NCBI GenBank assembly: GCA_964501105.1
Contig: CAZCRG010000009.1
Location: forward strand, 1 to 29,933
DNA from: BMS3B sp964501105
GTDB taxonomy: Archaea > Hydrothermarchaeota > Hydrothermarchaeia > Hydrothermarchaeales > BMS3B
Length of the DNA: 29,933 nt
Reading direction: 5' to 3'
Part shown: one piece after another, positions 22,439-29,791 of the stretch
Layout: the number at the start of each line of letters is the position of its first letter
Numbering within the stretch: position 1 is the first letter of the stretch
Position numbers and translations under genes: made by a program
Notes under the pieces: model-generated
Seen by the model: only the letters and a program-made list of their open reading frames with translations
Databases searched by the model: none
Told to the model about the DNA's origin: nothing

Positions 22439-22771
22439 TCAGTATCCAAACCTTCTTTCATAGTTTTTGTGGTCGAGCCACTCAATGATTATGCATACCA
22501 CATTCTTCTCATCTGCAGCAATGGAGTAAAGCAGCCTCCATCCTTCTGGCAGGTTGTATTTCCAGAGGTTGTTTATTCCGTACTTCTTGATATACTCCCT
22601 GGGAATCAGCCTTTTGGGTATCTGAATTCCACAGAATGCATTCTGCTGAATTTCTCTAAAAGCCTTTGTCAGCCAGCCACGAATCTTTTCATCTTCACTC
22701 TTTGAACTGCTGGCGAGCCTTTCAAAAGCCCTCTTCACCTTTGCATCTGCGAAGAAGAGCCCTGCCTTCAT
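22439..22771 (-). CDS. RelE-superfamily toxin (third RelE-type module)
   Basis: 110 aa, longer than the other two RelE-type toxins. It carries helical N-terminal half (KVKRAFERLASSSKSEDEKIRGWLTKAFREIQQ), then IPKRLIPREYIKKYGINNLWKYNLPEGWRLLYSI with the conserved N-L-W-K-Y-x-L-x-x-G-W-R-L-L-Y strand pair, and EWLDHKNYERRFGY at the end. This pattern belongs to an archaeal and bacterial cytotoxin subgroup with RelE/HigB fold that cuts mRNA. It overlaps the upstream winged-helix gene by ATGA. It is complete, so probably active when released from its antitoxin. Confidence 0.86.
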   Translation of the reverse strand: MKAGLFFADAKVKRAFERLASSSKSEDEKIRGWLTKAFREIQQNAFCGIQIPKRLIPREYIKKYGINNLWKYNLPEGWRLLYSIAADEKNVVCIIIEWLDHKNYERRFGY

Positions 22772-23031
22772 TCAAAAGCCAGCTCTGGAGAGAAGAGATA
22801 TTTTTTGACGAGCTCCGGGTTCCAGATCCATGCAACCTTTCCGTTTTTATCAATGGCTATCTTGTTTGAGTCTTTGAGGTAGTCAAAAACCACGCAGAAG
22901 GTCTGGTACATCACCTTCTTCGGGAGTCGCTCCCAGAGCTCCTTCTTGGTGTACTCGCCACTGTGCTCTCTTATGAAGTTCTCTATCATCAATATTGTGT
23001 CAAGCCTGGGATGGTGAAGAACTCTACCCAT
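22768..23031 (-). CDS. Winged-helix antitoxin / autorepressor
   Basis: 87 aa with a predicted winged helix-turn-helix: DTILMIENFIREHSGEYTKKELWERLPKKVMYQTFCVVFDYLKDSNKIAIDKNGKVAWIW, in which KKELWERL and MYQTFCVVFDYLKDS are the helix pair and KIAIDKNGKVAWIW the wing. The C-terminal tail (NPELVKKYLFSPELAFE) may bind the toxin. The ATGA overlap with the RelE-type gene makes it the antitoxin. A perfect palindrome ends 12 bases upstream of its ATG and contains the probable TATA box, so it likely represses its own operon. Family is recognised only at fold level. Confidence 0.8.
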   Translation of the reverse strand: MGRVLHHPRLDTILMIENFIREHSGEYTKKELWERLPKKVMYQTFCVVFDYLKDSNKIAIDKNGKVAWIWNPELVKKYLFSPELAFE

Positions 23032-23043
23032 TGTATCGCCTCA

Positions 23044-23063
23044 GTTATATAAGTTTATATAAC
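23044..23063. promoter_or_regulatory. Perfect palindrome at the winged-helix/RelE promoter
   Basis: The arms GTTATATAA (23044-23052) and TTATATAAC (23055-23063) are exact complements around GT. The distal arm is centred about 27 bases before the antitoxin ATG at 23031, the expected TATA position of a leaderless transcript. The winged-helix dimer binding here would block TBP, giving autoregulation. Confidence 0.6.
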
Positions 23064-23224
23064 CAGAGAAAAGAAATATGCGACATCTCGGGCACTTATT
23101 CACCTTATTGGTGGACATGCCTAAGTAAGGAAAAGAGTTTTTTCAGCTTATTTGGACAATTCCCTAATATAATATATACGACGGGGAAGTGAAGAAAATT
23201 TGTGGTAATGGATGAGGTATGTGA

Positions 23225-23374
23225 GAGAGCCCTACTCAGCACTTTTGTCATAAATTTTTTAAACAACATCCAGCAGGTATGGCAGTCGGTGCCAAAAGAC
23301 TTTTGAAGGCTACAGGCACATCAGCATTAATCAGAAATTTATTTGAATGGACAGAAAAAGAGGTAGCAACATAA
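23225..23374 (+). pseudogene. Possible 3' remnant of a gene
   Basis: An open stretch of 49 codons ends in TAA at 23372-23374. Its last part reads GMAVGAKRLLKATGTSALIR followed by NLFEWTEKEVAT, protein-like in composition. Before the first ATG (23279) the frame still reads PTQHFCHKFFKQHPA with no start or ribosome site, and a stop lies at 23222-23224. It looks like the end of a gene whose 5' part was lost, though a 31-codon peptide gene from 23279 is possible. Family not recognised. Confidence 0.3.
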
Positions 23375-23505
23375 GGCGAAATAATTTCCGGATAACACAC
23401 CACTATACTGAAGATAGCAGAACTTATATAAATTGTGGAAATTGTTACATTTCTGTATGGCAATGTACAACAATCTGCACCCCAGGCAATAGCATGAGGG
23501 AAAGA

Positions 23506-23514
23506 TTTATAAAT
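23506..23514 (+). promoter_or_regulatory. TATA box of the rps15 cluster
   Basis: TTTATAAAT about 62-70 bases before the rps15 ATG would give a leader of about 38 bases containing the GGAGGA ribosome site at 23565-23570. A second AT stretch TTTATATA at 23546-23553 lies at the leaderless distance and is the alternative. Confidence 0.5.
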
Positions 23515-23575
23515 GGGTAACTTACAATAGACTTTTTACCTTCTATTTATATACTCACTTCTCTGGAGGAATATT

Positions 23576-24031
23576 ATGGCAAGAATGCATACAAGAAGAA
23601 GAGGCAGGTCAAGCTCAACCAGACCTTTCAGGACTACACCACCCAGCTGGGTGGATATGAGCCCTGACGAGATAGAGGATATTATGGTAAAGCTGGCAAG
23701 GAAAGGCGAGAGCCCCAGCAAGATAGGTATTATTCTTCGCGACAACTACGGCATACCTCTGGCAAGGTACTTCACAAAGAAGAAAATCACAAAGTCGCTG
23801 GAAGAGAAGGGCATCAAGTACGACATACCAGAGGACCTGATGAATCTTATAAAGAGGGCAGTGAAGATCCACGATCACCTTCAGGAAAACAAGAAGGATA
23901 TGGTCTCCAAGAGAGCCCTTCAGCTCACAGAAGCAAAAATCAGAAGGCTTGTAAAGTACTACATCTCAAAAGGTAAGCTCCCTGAGGGCTGGAAGTACAC
24001 CATATCCTCTGCTAAACTCCTGGTGAGGTGA
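23576..24031 (+). CDS. rps15: Ribosomal protein uS15 (archaeal S15)
   Basis: 151 aa, archaeal/eukaryotic long form with the N-terminal extension MARMHTRRRGRSSSTRP and PPSW; the conserved core KIGIILRDNYGIPLARYFT and EAKIRRLVKYYISKGKLPEGWKY binds the 16S rRNA central domain in the small subunit. GGAGGA stands 5 bases before the ATG, a strong ribosome site. It heads a tight cluster with the DHH nuclease, pcc1, serS, a radical SAM gene and a zinc-ribbon gene. A hairpin covers its stop codon. Confidence 0.97.
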   Translation: MARMHTRRRGRSSSTRPFRTTPPSWVDMSPDEIEDIMVKLARKGESPSKIGIILRDNYGIPLARYFTKKKITKSLEEKGIKYDIPEDLMNLIKRAVKIHDHLQENKKDMVSKRALQLTEAKIRRLVKYYISKGKLPEGWKYTISSAKLLVR

Positions 24032-24043
24032 GCTTCTCACCTC
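24025..24043 (+). promoter_or_regulatory. Hairpin over the rps15 stop codon
   Basis: GAGGTGAG (24025-24032) and CTCACCTC (24036-24043) form a perfect 8-base-pair stem with loop CTT, followed by a C-rich run. The rps15 stop TGA (24029-24031) is in the left arm. The stem also hides the GTG at 24028, leaving the ATG at 24058 as the start of the next gene. It may stall or process the transcript between the two genes; no T-run follows, so a simple terminator is unlikely. Confidence 0.5.
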
Positions 24044-24057
24044 CCCCCTGTGATATT

Positions 24058-25476
24058 ATGCTCCCGGGCCTTGAAAGGAGTCTTGAAAAAAAGCTTGAAG
24101 AGGCCAGGGAGATTGTTAATTCTTTTAATGATACTCCTGTAAGGGTAGTTACCCATAACGATGCCGACGGGATAAGCTCTGGTTCTATTGTTCATTTAGC
24201 TCTCAGGAGGGAGGGCTTTAAAGTCCACACCCGCTGTGTGAAGCAGCTGGAGGAAAAGGTAATTAAGGAGCTGGCTGAGGAGAAGCCTGAAGTAGTGATT
24301 TTCTCAGACCTTGGAAGCGGGCAGCTGGAGAATATTGAGAGATACCTGAAGGATGCTGAAGTAATAATTTTAGACCACCATGAACCCCAGGAGGGTAGTT
24401 TTTCAGGATTTCATTTAAATGCCCACGAGCACGGCATAGATGGAGCCAGAGAGATAAGCGGCTCCGGCATGGCATACCTCTTTGCAAGAGCTTTAAGGGA
24501 GGAAAATAAGGATCTCTCTGCTCTTGCCATAGTCGGTGCTGTGGGAGACCTTCAGGACAGCCACGGAAAATTCCTCGGTGTCAACAGGCTCATTGTCCAG
24601 GAGGGGGTTAAAGAAGGAATCCTGAGAGTAGAGAAGGATTTGAGAATATATGGAAGACAGACAAGACCACTCTACAAAGCTCTTGAGTATACAACTGACC
24701 CCTTTATACCGGGGCTTAGCGGCTCAGAAAGTTCCTCCATAGCCTTTCTTCAGGAGCTGGAGATACCTATTAAAAAAGGCGAAAATTTCACAATGCTGGC
24801 TGATTTAAATGAAGAGGAAAAGAAGCTCCTTGCCAATGCTCTCATTCTCAAAATGGTGGAAGGCAGTGTGCCAATAAAAATAGCTGAAAGTATAATAGGG
24901 GAGGTTGCCACTCTTCTCAGGGAGGAGAAGCGCACCCCTCTTAGAGATGCAAGAGAATTCGCCACCCTTCTAAATGCCTGCGGTAAGAATGAAAAGTATG
25001 GCATTGGTCTGGCAGTGGCTATGGGTGAAAGGGGAGAACTTTATAAACAGGCTCTGAGTATGCTCTCAAAACACAGAGATTATATAAGCTCCTGCTACTC
25101 CTGGGTTTCAGAGAATATGGAGAGAATCAGAGATAATGGAAGCATATATGCCCTCATGGCAGGAAAGGAGATAAATGAGAATATTATAGGCACTGTGGCT
25201 GGAATGATACTGAACTCAAGAGTTTTACCTGAGCTCAAGCCTGTTGTAGCTCTCGCCGAGACTGATGAAGATGAAATTAAAGTTTCCTCAAGAGCCAATA
25301 GAGAGCTCGTGGAGAGAGGTGTGAATCTGGGTAAAGCTATGCGCTATGCCAGCGAGAAAGTTGGAGGAGAAGGAGGAGGACATGATATAGCTGCTGGTGC
25401 AAAAATTAAGAAGGGCAGTGAAGAAGAGTTTTTAAGATATGTGGAGGAGAAAATATCAGAGCAGCTGGGTGGTTGA
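24058..25476 (+). CDS. Archaeal RecJ-like DHH-family phosphoesterase/nuclease
   Basis: 472 aa from ATG at 24058. DHH domain motifs: THNDADGISSG (motif I), FSDLGSGQ (II), ILDHHEP (III, the DHH signature) and VGAVGDLQD (IV). The C-terminal DHHA1 domain has GGEGGGHDIAAGAKI for substrate binding. Archaeal proteins of this type are ssDNA- or RNA-specific 5' exonucleases and include GAN, a replisome partner of GINS and a Cdc45 relative. A GTG at 24028 would add ten residues, but it lies in a hairpin and its ribosome site is misplaced. The gene abuts pcc1 directly. This rps15-DHH-pcc1 order recurs in archaea as far as I recall. Confidence 0.92.
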   Translation: MLPGLERSLEKKLEEAREIVNSFNDTPVRVVTHNDADGISSGSIVHLALRREGFKVHTRCVKQLEEKVIKELAEEKPEVVIFSDLGSGQLENIERYLKDAEVIILDHHEPQEGSFSGFHLNAHEHGIDGAREISGSGMAYLFARALREENKDLSALAIVGAVGDLQDSHGKFLGVNRLIVQEGVKEGILRVEKDLRIYGRQTRPLYKALEYTTDPFIPGLSGSESSSIAFLQELEIPIKKGENFTMLADLNEEEKKLLANALILKMVEGSVPIKIAESIIGEVATLLREEKRTPLRDAREFATLLNACGKNEKYGIGLAVAMGERGELYKQALSMLSKHRDYISSCYSWVSENMERIRDNGSIYALMAGKEINENIIGTVAGMILNSRVLPELKPVVALAETDEDEIKVSSRANRELVERGVNLGKAMRYASEKVGGEGGGHDIAAGAKIKKGSEEEFLRYVEEKISEQLGG

Positions 25477-25713
25477 ATGCTTTCAAAGGTAAGACTTGAA
25501 TTCTACTATGAGACCAGAGAGGAGGCAGAGCTGGCTTCTGAGCTTCTGGAGATAGACAACAAAGTCGCTCCGAGAGAGCTAAAAATAGAAACCTTTTCAG
25601 AGGGAAAAAAAGTTATTACTCTTGTTGAGCACACAAAATTCTCAACTCTTGCTGCAACCCTTGAAGACCTGATATTCACAGAAAAACTTATTTCTGAACT
25701 GCTGGAGCTGTAG
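25477..25713 (+). CDS. pcc1: KEOPS complex subunit Pcc1
   Basis: 78 aa. Family pattern: beta strand (KVRLEFYYET), helix with EEAELASELLEIDN, strand (LKIETFSEGKKVITLVEH), and a final helix (FSTLAATLEDLIFTEKLISELLEL). Pcc1 dimers hold Kae1 in the KEOPS complex, which makes the t6A modification at position 37 of ANN-decoding tRNAs. The ATG immediately follows the stop of the DHH gene, with a two-base gap to serS downstream, so it is strictly co-translated. The small size is normal. Confidence 0.88.
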   Translation: MLSKVRLEFYYETREEAELASELLEIDNKVAPRELKIETFSEGKKVITLVEHTKFSTLAATLEDLIFTEKLISELLEL

Positions 25714-25715
25714 AT

Positions 25716-27002
25716 ATGCTGGATATAAATCTTATAAGGAAAAATCCTGAAGTCGTAAGGAAAGATTTAGAGAAAAGAAAGGCCTTAGAGCTTATTCCCA
25801 AGCTGGAAGAGGTTATAGAGCTGGATAAAGAGAGGAGAGAGCTCATAGTAAAGGTCAATGAGCTTAAGCACAGGCGCAATGTAATTTCCAAGGAAATTTC
25901 TGAGCTCAAAAAGGCCGGGAAGGATGCCAGTGAAAAGATAAAGGAAGTAAAGGAAATCCCAAAGATAATTTCAGAGATTGACGGGGAGATAAAGAAAAAG
26001 GAGAAAAGAATTGAGCAGATTTTAATGCGTCTTCCAAATATTCTCCATGAGAGTGTGCCCTATGGAGAAAGTGATGAGGACAATGTAGTAATTAAAAGCT
26101 GGGGAGAGCCGAGAGACTTCAGCTTTAAAGCAAGAGACCACATTGAAATAGCTGAAAGGCTTGAACTCTTTGACATTGAGAGGGCTGCAAAGGCAGCAGG
26201 CTCAAGATTTTACTACCTTAAAGGCGAACTGGCGAGAATGAACTATGCCCTTATAAACTTTGGGCTGGACTTCATCCAGGAGAAGGGCTTCACCATATTC
26301 CAGCCCCCCTATATGCTCAGAGAGAAGGCCGAGAGAGCAGCCACTGACCTGGATGATTTTATTGATGTGATTTACAAAGTGGAGGAGGAAGACCTCTATT
26401 TAATCCCAACCTCAGAGCACGCTCTTCTTGCCTATCACATGAATGAGATTCTCGATGGAAAAAAGCTTCCCCTGCTTTACGCTGGAATAAGCCCCTGCTT
26501 CAGGAAAGAGGCAGGTGCTCATGGCAGAGACACAAAGGGGATATTCAGAGTTCACCAGTTTGAGAAGGTGGAGCAGTTTGTTTACTGCAGGCCTGAGGAA
26601 AGCTGGGAGTGGCATGAGAAGCTCCTTGCCAATGCTGAAGAGATATACCAGAAACTTGGGATACCCTACAGAGTTGTGAATATCTGCACTGGAGATATAG
26701 GAACTGTGGCAGCCAAGAAGTACGACATTGAGGCCTGGCTTCCAGGGCAAAACAAGTACAGAGAAGTGGTGAGCTGCAGCAACTGCACAGACTACCAAGC
26801 AAGAAGGGCAAAGATAAGATACAGAGACAACCCAAGTGAACCAACAAAATATCTGCATACCCTCAACAGCACTTTAATTGCCACTGAAAGAACTCTTGTG
26901 GCTATTCTTGAGAATTATCAGCTTGAGGATGGAAGTGTAGAAGTGCCCAAGGTGCTGAGAAAATATATGAATGGGCTTGAGGTTATTGAGAGAAAGGACT
27001 GA
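25716..27002 (+). CDS. serS: Seryl-tRNA synthetase, class II
   Basis: 428 aa standard-type SerRS. The N-terminal 100 residues form the long antiparallel coiled coil that grips the tRNA-Ser variable arm (LIPKLEEVIELDKERRELI, LKHRRNVISKEISELKKA). The catalytic domain has motif 2, SPCFRKEAGAHGRDTKGIFR, and motif 3, NSTLIATERTLVAILENYQ. It also has the TSEH serine-site segment. It charges tRNA-Ser and tRNA-Sec. It is not the rare methanogen-type SerRS with a zinc-bound active site; the sequence is the common bacterial/archaeal form. It starts two bases after pcc1 and leads to the radical SAM gene three bases downstream. Confidence 0.96.
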   Translation: MLDINLIRKNPEVVRKDLEKRKALELIPKLEEVIELDKERRELIVKVNELKHRRNVISKEISELKKAGKDASEKIKEVKEIPKIISEIDGEIKKKEKRIEQILMRLPNILHESVPYGESDEDNVVIKSWGEPRDFSFKARDHIEIAERLELFDIERAAKAAGSRFYYLKGELARMNYALINFGLDFIQEKGFTIFQPPYMLREKAERAATDLDDFIDVIYKVEEEDLYLIPTSEHALLAYHMNEILDGKKLPLLYAGISPCFRKEAGAHGRDTKGIFRVHQFEKVEQFVYCRPEESWEWHEKLLANAEEIYQKLGIPYRVVNICTGDIGTVAAKKYDIEAWLPGQNKYREVVSCSNCTDYQARRAKIRYRDNPSEPTKYLHTLNSTLIATERTLVAILENYQLEDGSVEVPKVLRKYMNGLEVIERKD

Positions 27003-27005
27003 AGT

Positions 27006-28112
27006 ATGTTTACAGAAAAAGAGATTAAAGAAGTCTTTGAATCCTCCCAGAGCTATCTTGAGCTTCTCAGAGAAGCCGACAGAATAACAAGGTCGAGGCA
27101 CGGTGATTATGTCACTCTGGAGAGAGCTATCTTTCTTTCATGGTACTGCTCTCTCGCCACCTGCAGCTTCTGCTACATGTCAGCCCACAGCAGCAAGATG
27201 AAGAGAGAGAAGGCAAAACGTGCACCCTGGAGAATTCTTGCCGAGGCTGAGATATGCAGAAGAATTGGCTGGAATATTGAGTTCCTTTCCTCAGGCTATG
27301 GTGCACTGGAGAAGGAGGAGATTAAAAATATAGCCGAGATGGTTGCCCATGTTACAGGGAAACCTGTGTGGCTAAATATTGGTGTTTTGAATGGTGACGA
27401 GCTTTCTTCCTTTGGAGAGGAGGTCGGGGGAGTTACTGGAAGTGTAGAAACCCTAGACTTAAAGCTCAGAGATAAGATTGTACCCGGGAAGCCACTGGAG
27501 CCAATTAAAGATATGCTTCTCAATGCAAAGGCTCAGGGACTCAAAACTGGTATAACAATTATTCTGGGCCTCGGGGAGAGCCCTGAGGCGCTCTCAAACT
27601 TATTTAATTTTATTGAGGAGACTGAGATTGATAGGGTGATTTTCTACTCTTTAAATCCCCACGAGGGTACAGAGTTTGAAGGTAGAACATCTCCTGCATC
27701 TTTATACCACAGCAGGGTTGTGGCTTTAACAAGGGTGAGCTTCCCGGAGATTAAAATTATAAGCGGCACCTGGGCAAACCAGCTTCCCAGCATTGGTGTT
27801 AATCTCTTAGCTGGAGCCAATGGCATAACAAAGTTCCCCCTATTCTCAATGTTTGGAAACTCTCTTGGCAAGAGGGTGGAGGAAGAAGTAAAAGCTGCCA
27901 ATAGAAAACTTCTGGGCACCTTCACAGACTGGGAGGTTCTGAAGGGAGAGAAAGAACTTGAAAAAAGCAGAGACCCCTATGCACTTTTTAATTATAAAAC
28001 CCCAGCTGTGCCTATAGAAGCCAGGGAGAGAGTGGAATACTTCAGGCCGAGAATAGACAGAGCTATAGAAGAATATATTTTTAAGGCAGAAGAGAAATCT
28101 AAGAAGAGTTAG
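27006..28112 (+). CDS. HmdB/BioB-like radical SAM protein with CX4CX2C motif
   Basis: 368 aa. The cluster motif reads WYCSLATCSFCYMS, giving CX4CX2C (Cys48, Cys53, Cys56) rather than the canonical CX3CX2C or the CX5CX2C of HmdB. The surrounding sequence (AIFLSWYC...FCYMSAHSSKMK, IEFLSSGYGA, GITIILGLGES, PHEGTEFEG, SGTWANQLPSIGVNLLAGANGITKFP) resembles biotin-synthase-like and HmdB-like enzymes (COG1856-type). Such proteins build or modify cofactors; the substrate is unknown. It follows serS by three bases and precedes the zinc-ribbon gene by one, so it is in the rps15 cluster. No Hmd hydrogenase gene is visible. Confidence 0.85.
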   Translation: MFTEKEIKEVFESSQSYLELLREADRITRSRHGDYVTLERAIFLSWYCSLATCSFCYMSAHSSKMKREKAKRAPWRILAEAEICRRIGWNIEFLSSGYGALEKEEIKNIAEMVAHVTGKPVWLNIGVLNGDELSSFGEEVGGVTGSVETLDLKLRDKIVPGKPLEPIKDMLLNAKAQGLKTGITIILGLGESPEALSNLFNFIEETEIDRVIFYSLNPHEGTEFEGRTSPASLYHSRVVALTRVSFPEIKIISGTWANQLPSIGVNLLAGANGITKFPLFSMFGNSLGKRVEEEVKAANRKLLGTFTDWEVLKGEKELEKSRDPYALFNYKTPAVPIEARERVEYFRPRIDRAIEEYIFKAEEKSKKS

Positions 28113-28113
28113 T

Positions 28114-28350
28114 ATGGCAGAGTTCACCTATCTCAGGAATGTAACAAGTAAGTGCATATACTGCTCTAATCTCATAATCAAGTGGAATTATGGTGGTGCA
28201 GAGCTAAATATGTTCTGCGCCCTATCGAAGGATATGCGTACTGAGGAGTGCAGCTTTTTTGAACTTGTAAGAAATATAAGGTGCAGATGCGGACACATCA
28301 ACAGGGCGAGGGCTAAGTTCTGTGAAGTCTGTGGAGAGAGAGTGAAGTAG
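28114..28350 (+). CDS. Small double zinc-ribbon protein
   Basis: 78 aa. Two cysteine groups: CIYC near the N terminus with two later Cys (FCAL, EECSF), and a C-terminal ribbon CRCGHINRARAKFCEVCGERVK with CxC...CxxC spacing. Each is likely to bind zinc or an Fe-S cluster. The C-terminal part resembles the zinc-ribbon modules that end many archaeal proteins. The gene begins one base after the radical SAM stop and ends the cluster, so it may be a partner of that enzyme. The biological role is not recognised. Confidence 0.8.
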   Translation: MAEFTYLRNVTSKCIYCSNLIIKWNYGGAELNMFCALSKDMRTEECSFFELVRNIRCRCGHINRARAKFCEVCGERVK

Positions 28351-28359
28351 TGCAGAATG

Positions 28360-28370
28360 TTTATAAATTT
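28360..28370 (+). promoter_or_regulatory. TATA box of the DUF234 ATPase gene
   Basis: TTTATAAATTT is centred about 27 bases before the ATG at 28391. The transcript is probably leaderless. Confidence 0.55.
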
Positions 28371-28396
28371 ATAATCACGATTATATAATCATGATT
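28371..28396. promoter_or_regulatory. Tandem palindromic repeats over the ATPase start
   Basis: ATAATCACGATT (28371-28382) and ATAATCATGATT (28385-28396) are near-identical direct repeats 14 bases apart. The core of the second, AATCATGATT, is a perfect palindrome containing the ATG start codon; the first has one mismatch. The spacing, next to the TATA box, suggests an operator pair. Confidence 0.5.
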
Positions 28397-29767
28397 AGAA
28401 AAAAATTTATGAACAGGAGGAGGGAGCTGGAATTCATAGAGAAGGCATACAACAGAGAAGGCTATGAGTTTGTGGTGCTCACAGGGAGGAGAAGAATTGG
28501 AAAATCAAGACTTCTGGAGGAATTTACAAAAAACAAAAGGGCGATTTATTTTCTTGCCGAGAACAGAGTTTATGAGTACAATCTGGCAAAGTTTTCAAGA
28601 GTAATTTCTGAGTTTTTTGGAATTCCAGAAGTCAGAGTTTCTTCCCTGAGGGATGCCTTTGAGCTGATTGTGAGACTCTCCAGGGAAGAAAAAATAGTTG
28701 TGGCAGTGGATGAGTTTTCCTATCTGGTGAAACACAACAGCGAGGTTGTTGGAGAAATGCAGGCAATAGTTGATGAAGTGCTCAGCAGAGAAAATGTTAT
28801 ACTGATTTTAAGCGGTTCTGCCGTTTCTTTAATGCAGAAGGAGCTTCTGTCATACTCCTCTCCACTCTACGGAAGAACAACAGGAACTATTGTGCTAAAT
28901 CCACTAAGCTTCACAGAATTTTTTGAATGGTATGGAGATAGACCAATAGAAGAAATCTTCAAGATTTTTTCTTCAACAGACGGAATTCCAAAATATATGG
29001 AGTTCTTTACAGGTGAAAATGTAGAAAGTGAAATTATATCAAACTTCTTCAACCCATATTCTTTTATATTCCGTGAAATGGTAGAGATACTGAGCGAAGA
29101 GCTCAGGAATGTTGGTATGTATTTTTCAATTCTGGAGGCTATTTCTCTGGGCAAAAACAAAGTAACTGAGATTGCAAACTACTCCTATCTGAAAGCTGGT
29201 AAAGTTGTGTCTTATCTGAAGATTCTGGAGAATCTTGGTTTTGTGAAGAGGATTTTACCATTATTCGGAAAGAAGGGAATCTACGATATAAGGGATAACT
29301 ACACAAAGTTCTGGTTTAGATTTGTTTCCAGATACTACAGCGAGATAGAGGAGGGATTTGTGGAGAATGCTGTAGAGAATTTCAGAAGCAGCTTTAATTC
29401 TTATCTCGGACTGGTTTTTGAAGATCTGATATACAGGCTGCTAAAGGAAGGAAAACTCAGAATTATAGAGTTTACAAAAATTGGAAAGTGGTGGCACAGA
29501 GATAAAGAAATTGACATAGTGGCTTTAAACGACAGGAGTAAAGAGGCTCTCTTTGTTGAGTGCAAGTGGAGAGAGGGAGTAAACGCAGAGAGGATATGCA
29601 GGGAGCTGGTTGAAAAGGCAGAACACTTCAACTGGCACTCAGATGAGAGGACTGAGAATTTAGCTGTTTTTGCAAAAAGCTTCAGCAGGAGAATTGAGGA
29701 GTTTGAAGGCAGAAGGGTGTTCTGCTTTGATATTGGAGATTTGGAAAGGGAATGCCGCAAGGGTTAA
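28391..29767 (+). CDS. Archaeal ATPase with winged helix and DUF234 nuclease-like domain
   Basis: 458 aa. The STAND-like AAA+ ATPase domain (residues about 1-230) has Walker A GRRRIGKS (32-39), Walker B KIVVAVDEFSYL (101-112) and LSGSAVSLM. A winged helix (about 245-295: AISLGKNKVTEIANYSYLKAG) follows. The C-terminal DUF234 domain has PD-(D/E)XK-like residues: Glu344, Asp375 in KEIDIVAL, and Glu390/Lys392 in VECKW. This is the common lineage-expanded archaeal ATPase family. Its role is unknown; links to mobile elements and defence are suspected. It is monocistronic, likely leaderless, with tandem palindromes over its start. All nuclease-like residues are kept, so it could cut DNA. Confidence 0.9.
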   Translation: MIRKKFMNRRRELEFIEKAYNREGYEFVVLTGRRRIGKSRLLEEFTKNKRAIYFLAENRVYEYNLAKFSRVISEFFGIPEVRVSSLRDAFELIVRLSREEKIVVAVDEFSYLVKHNSEVVGEMQAIVDEVLSRENVILILSGSAVSLMQKELLSYSSPLYGRTTGTIVLNPLSFTEFFEWYGDRPIEEIFKIFSSTDGIPKYMEFFTGENVESEIISNFFNPYSFIFREMVEILSEELRNVGMYFSILEAISLGKNKVTEIANYSYLKAGKVVSYLKILENLGFVKRILPLFGKKGIYDIRDNYTKFWFRFVSRYYSEIEEGFVENAVENFRSSFNSYLGLVFEDLIYRLLKEGKLRIIEFTKIGKWWHRDKEIDIVALNDRSKEALFVECKWREGVNAERICRELVEKAEHFNWHSDERTENLAVFAKSFSRRIEEFEGRRVFCFDIGDLERECRKG

Positions 29768-29791
29768 GTTTACCAGACACAAGATTTTTAT

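Larger units (their letters stand above)
23032..23575. other. Spacer with operator, coding remnant and rps15 promoter
   Basis: This 544-base stretch contains the palindrome at 23044-23063, a 49-codon open remnant at 23225-23374, and the rps15 promoter region from 23506. Between them are only short frames. No tRNA or repeat array was seen. Confidence 0.6.

Noticed and set aside
22352..22705. 117-codon plus-strand open frame starting MFIDNRRY
   Set aside because: Most of it is antisense to the RelE-type toxin gene, and no ribosome site precedes its ATG.
24028..24057. GTG start at 24028 for the DHH nuclease
   Set aside because: The GTG is inside a perfect hairpin with a misplaced ribosome site; the extension SFSPPPCDI is not family-like.
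26412..26858. Minus-strand open frames of 100-148 codons
   Set aside because: They are antisense to the catalytic core of serS and show Cys/Leu/Ser-rich composition typical of shadow frames.
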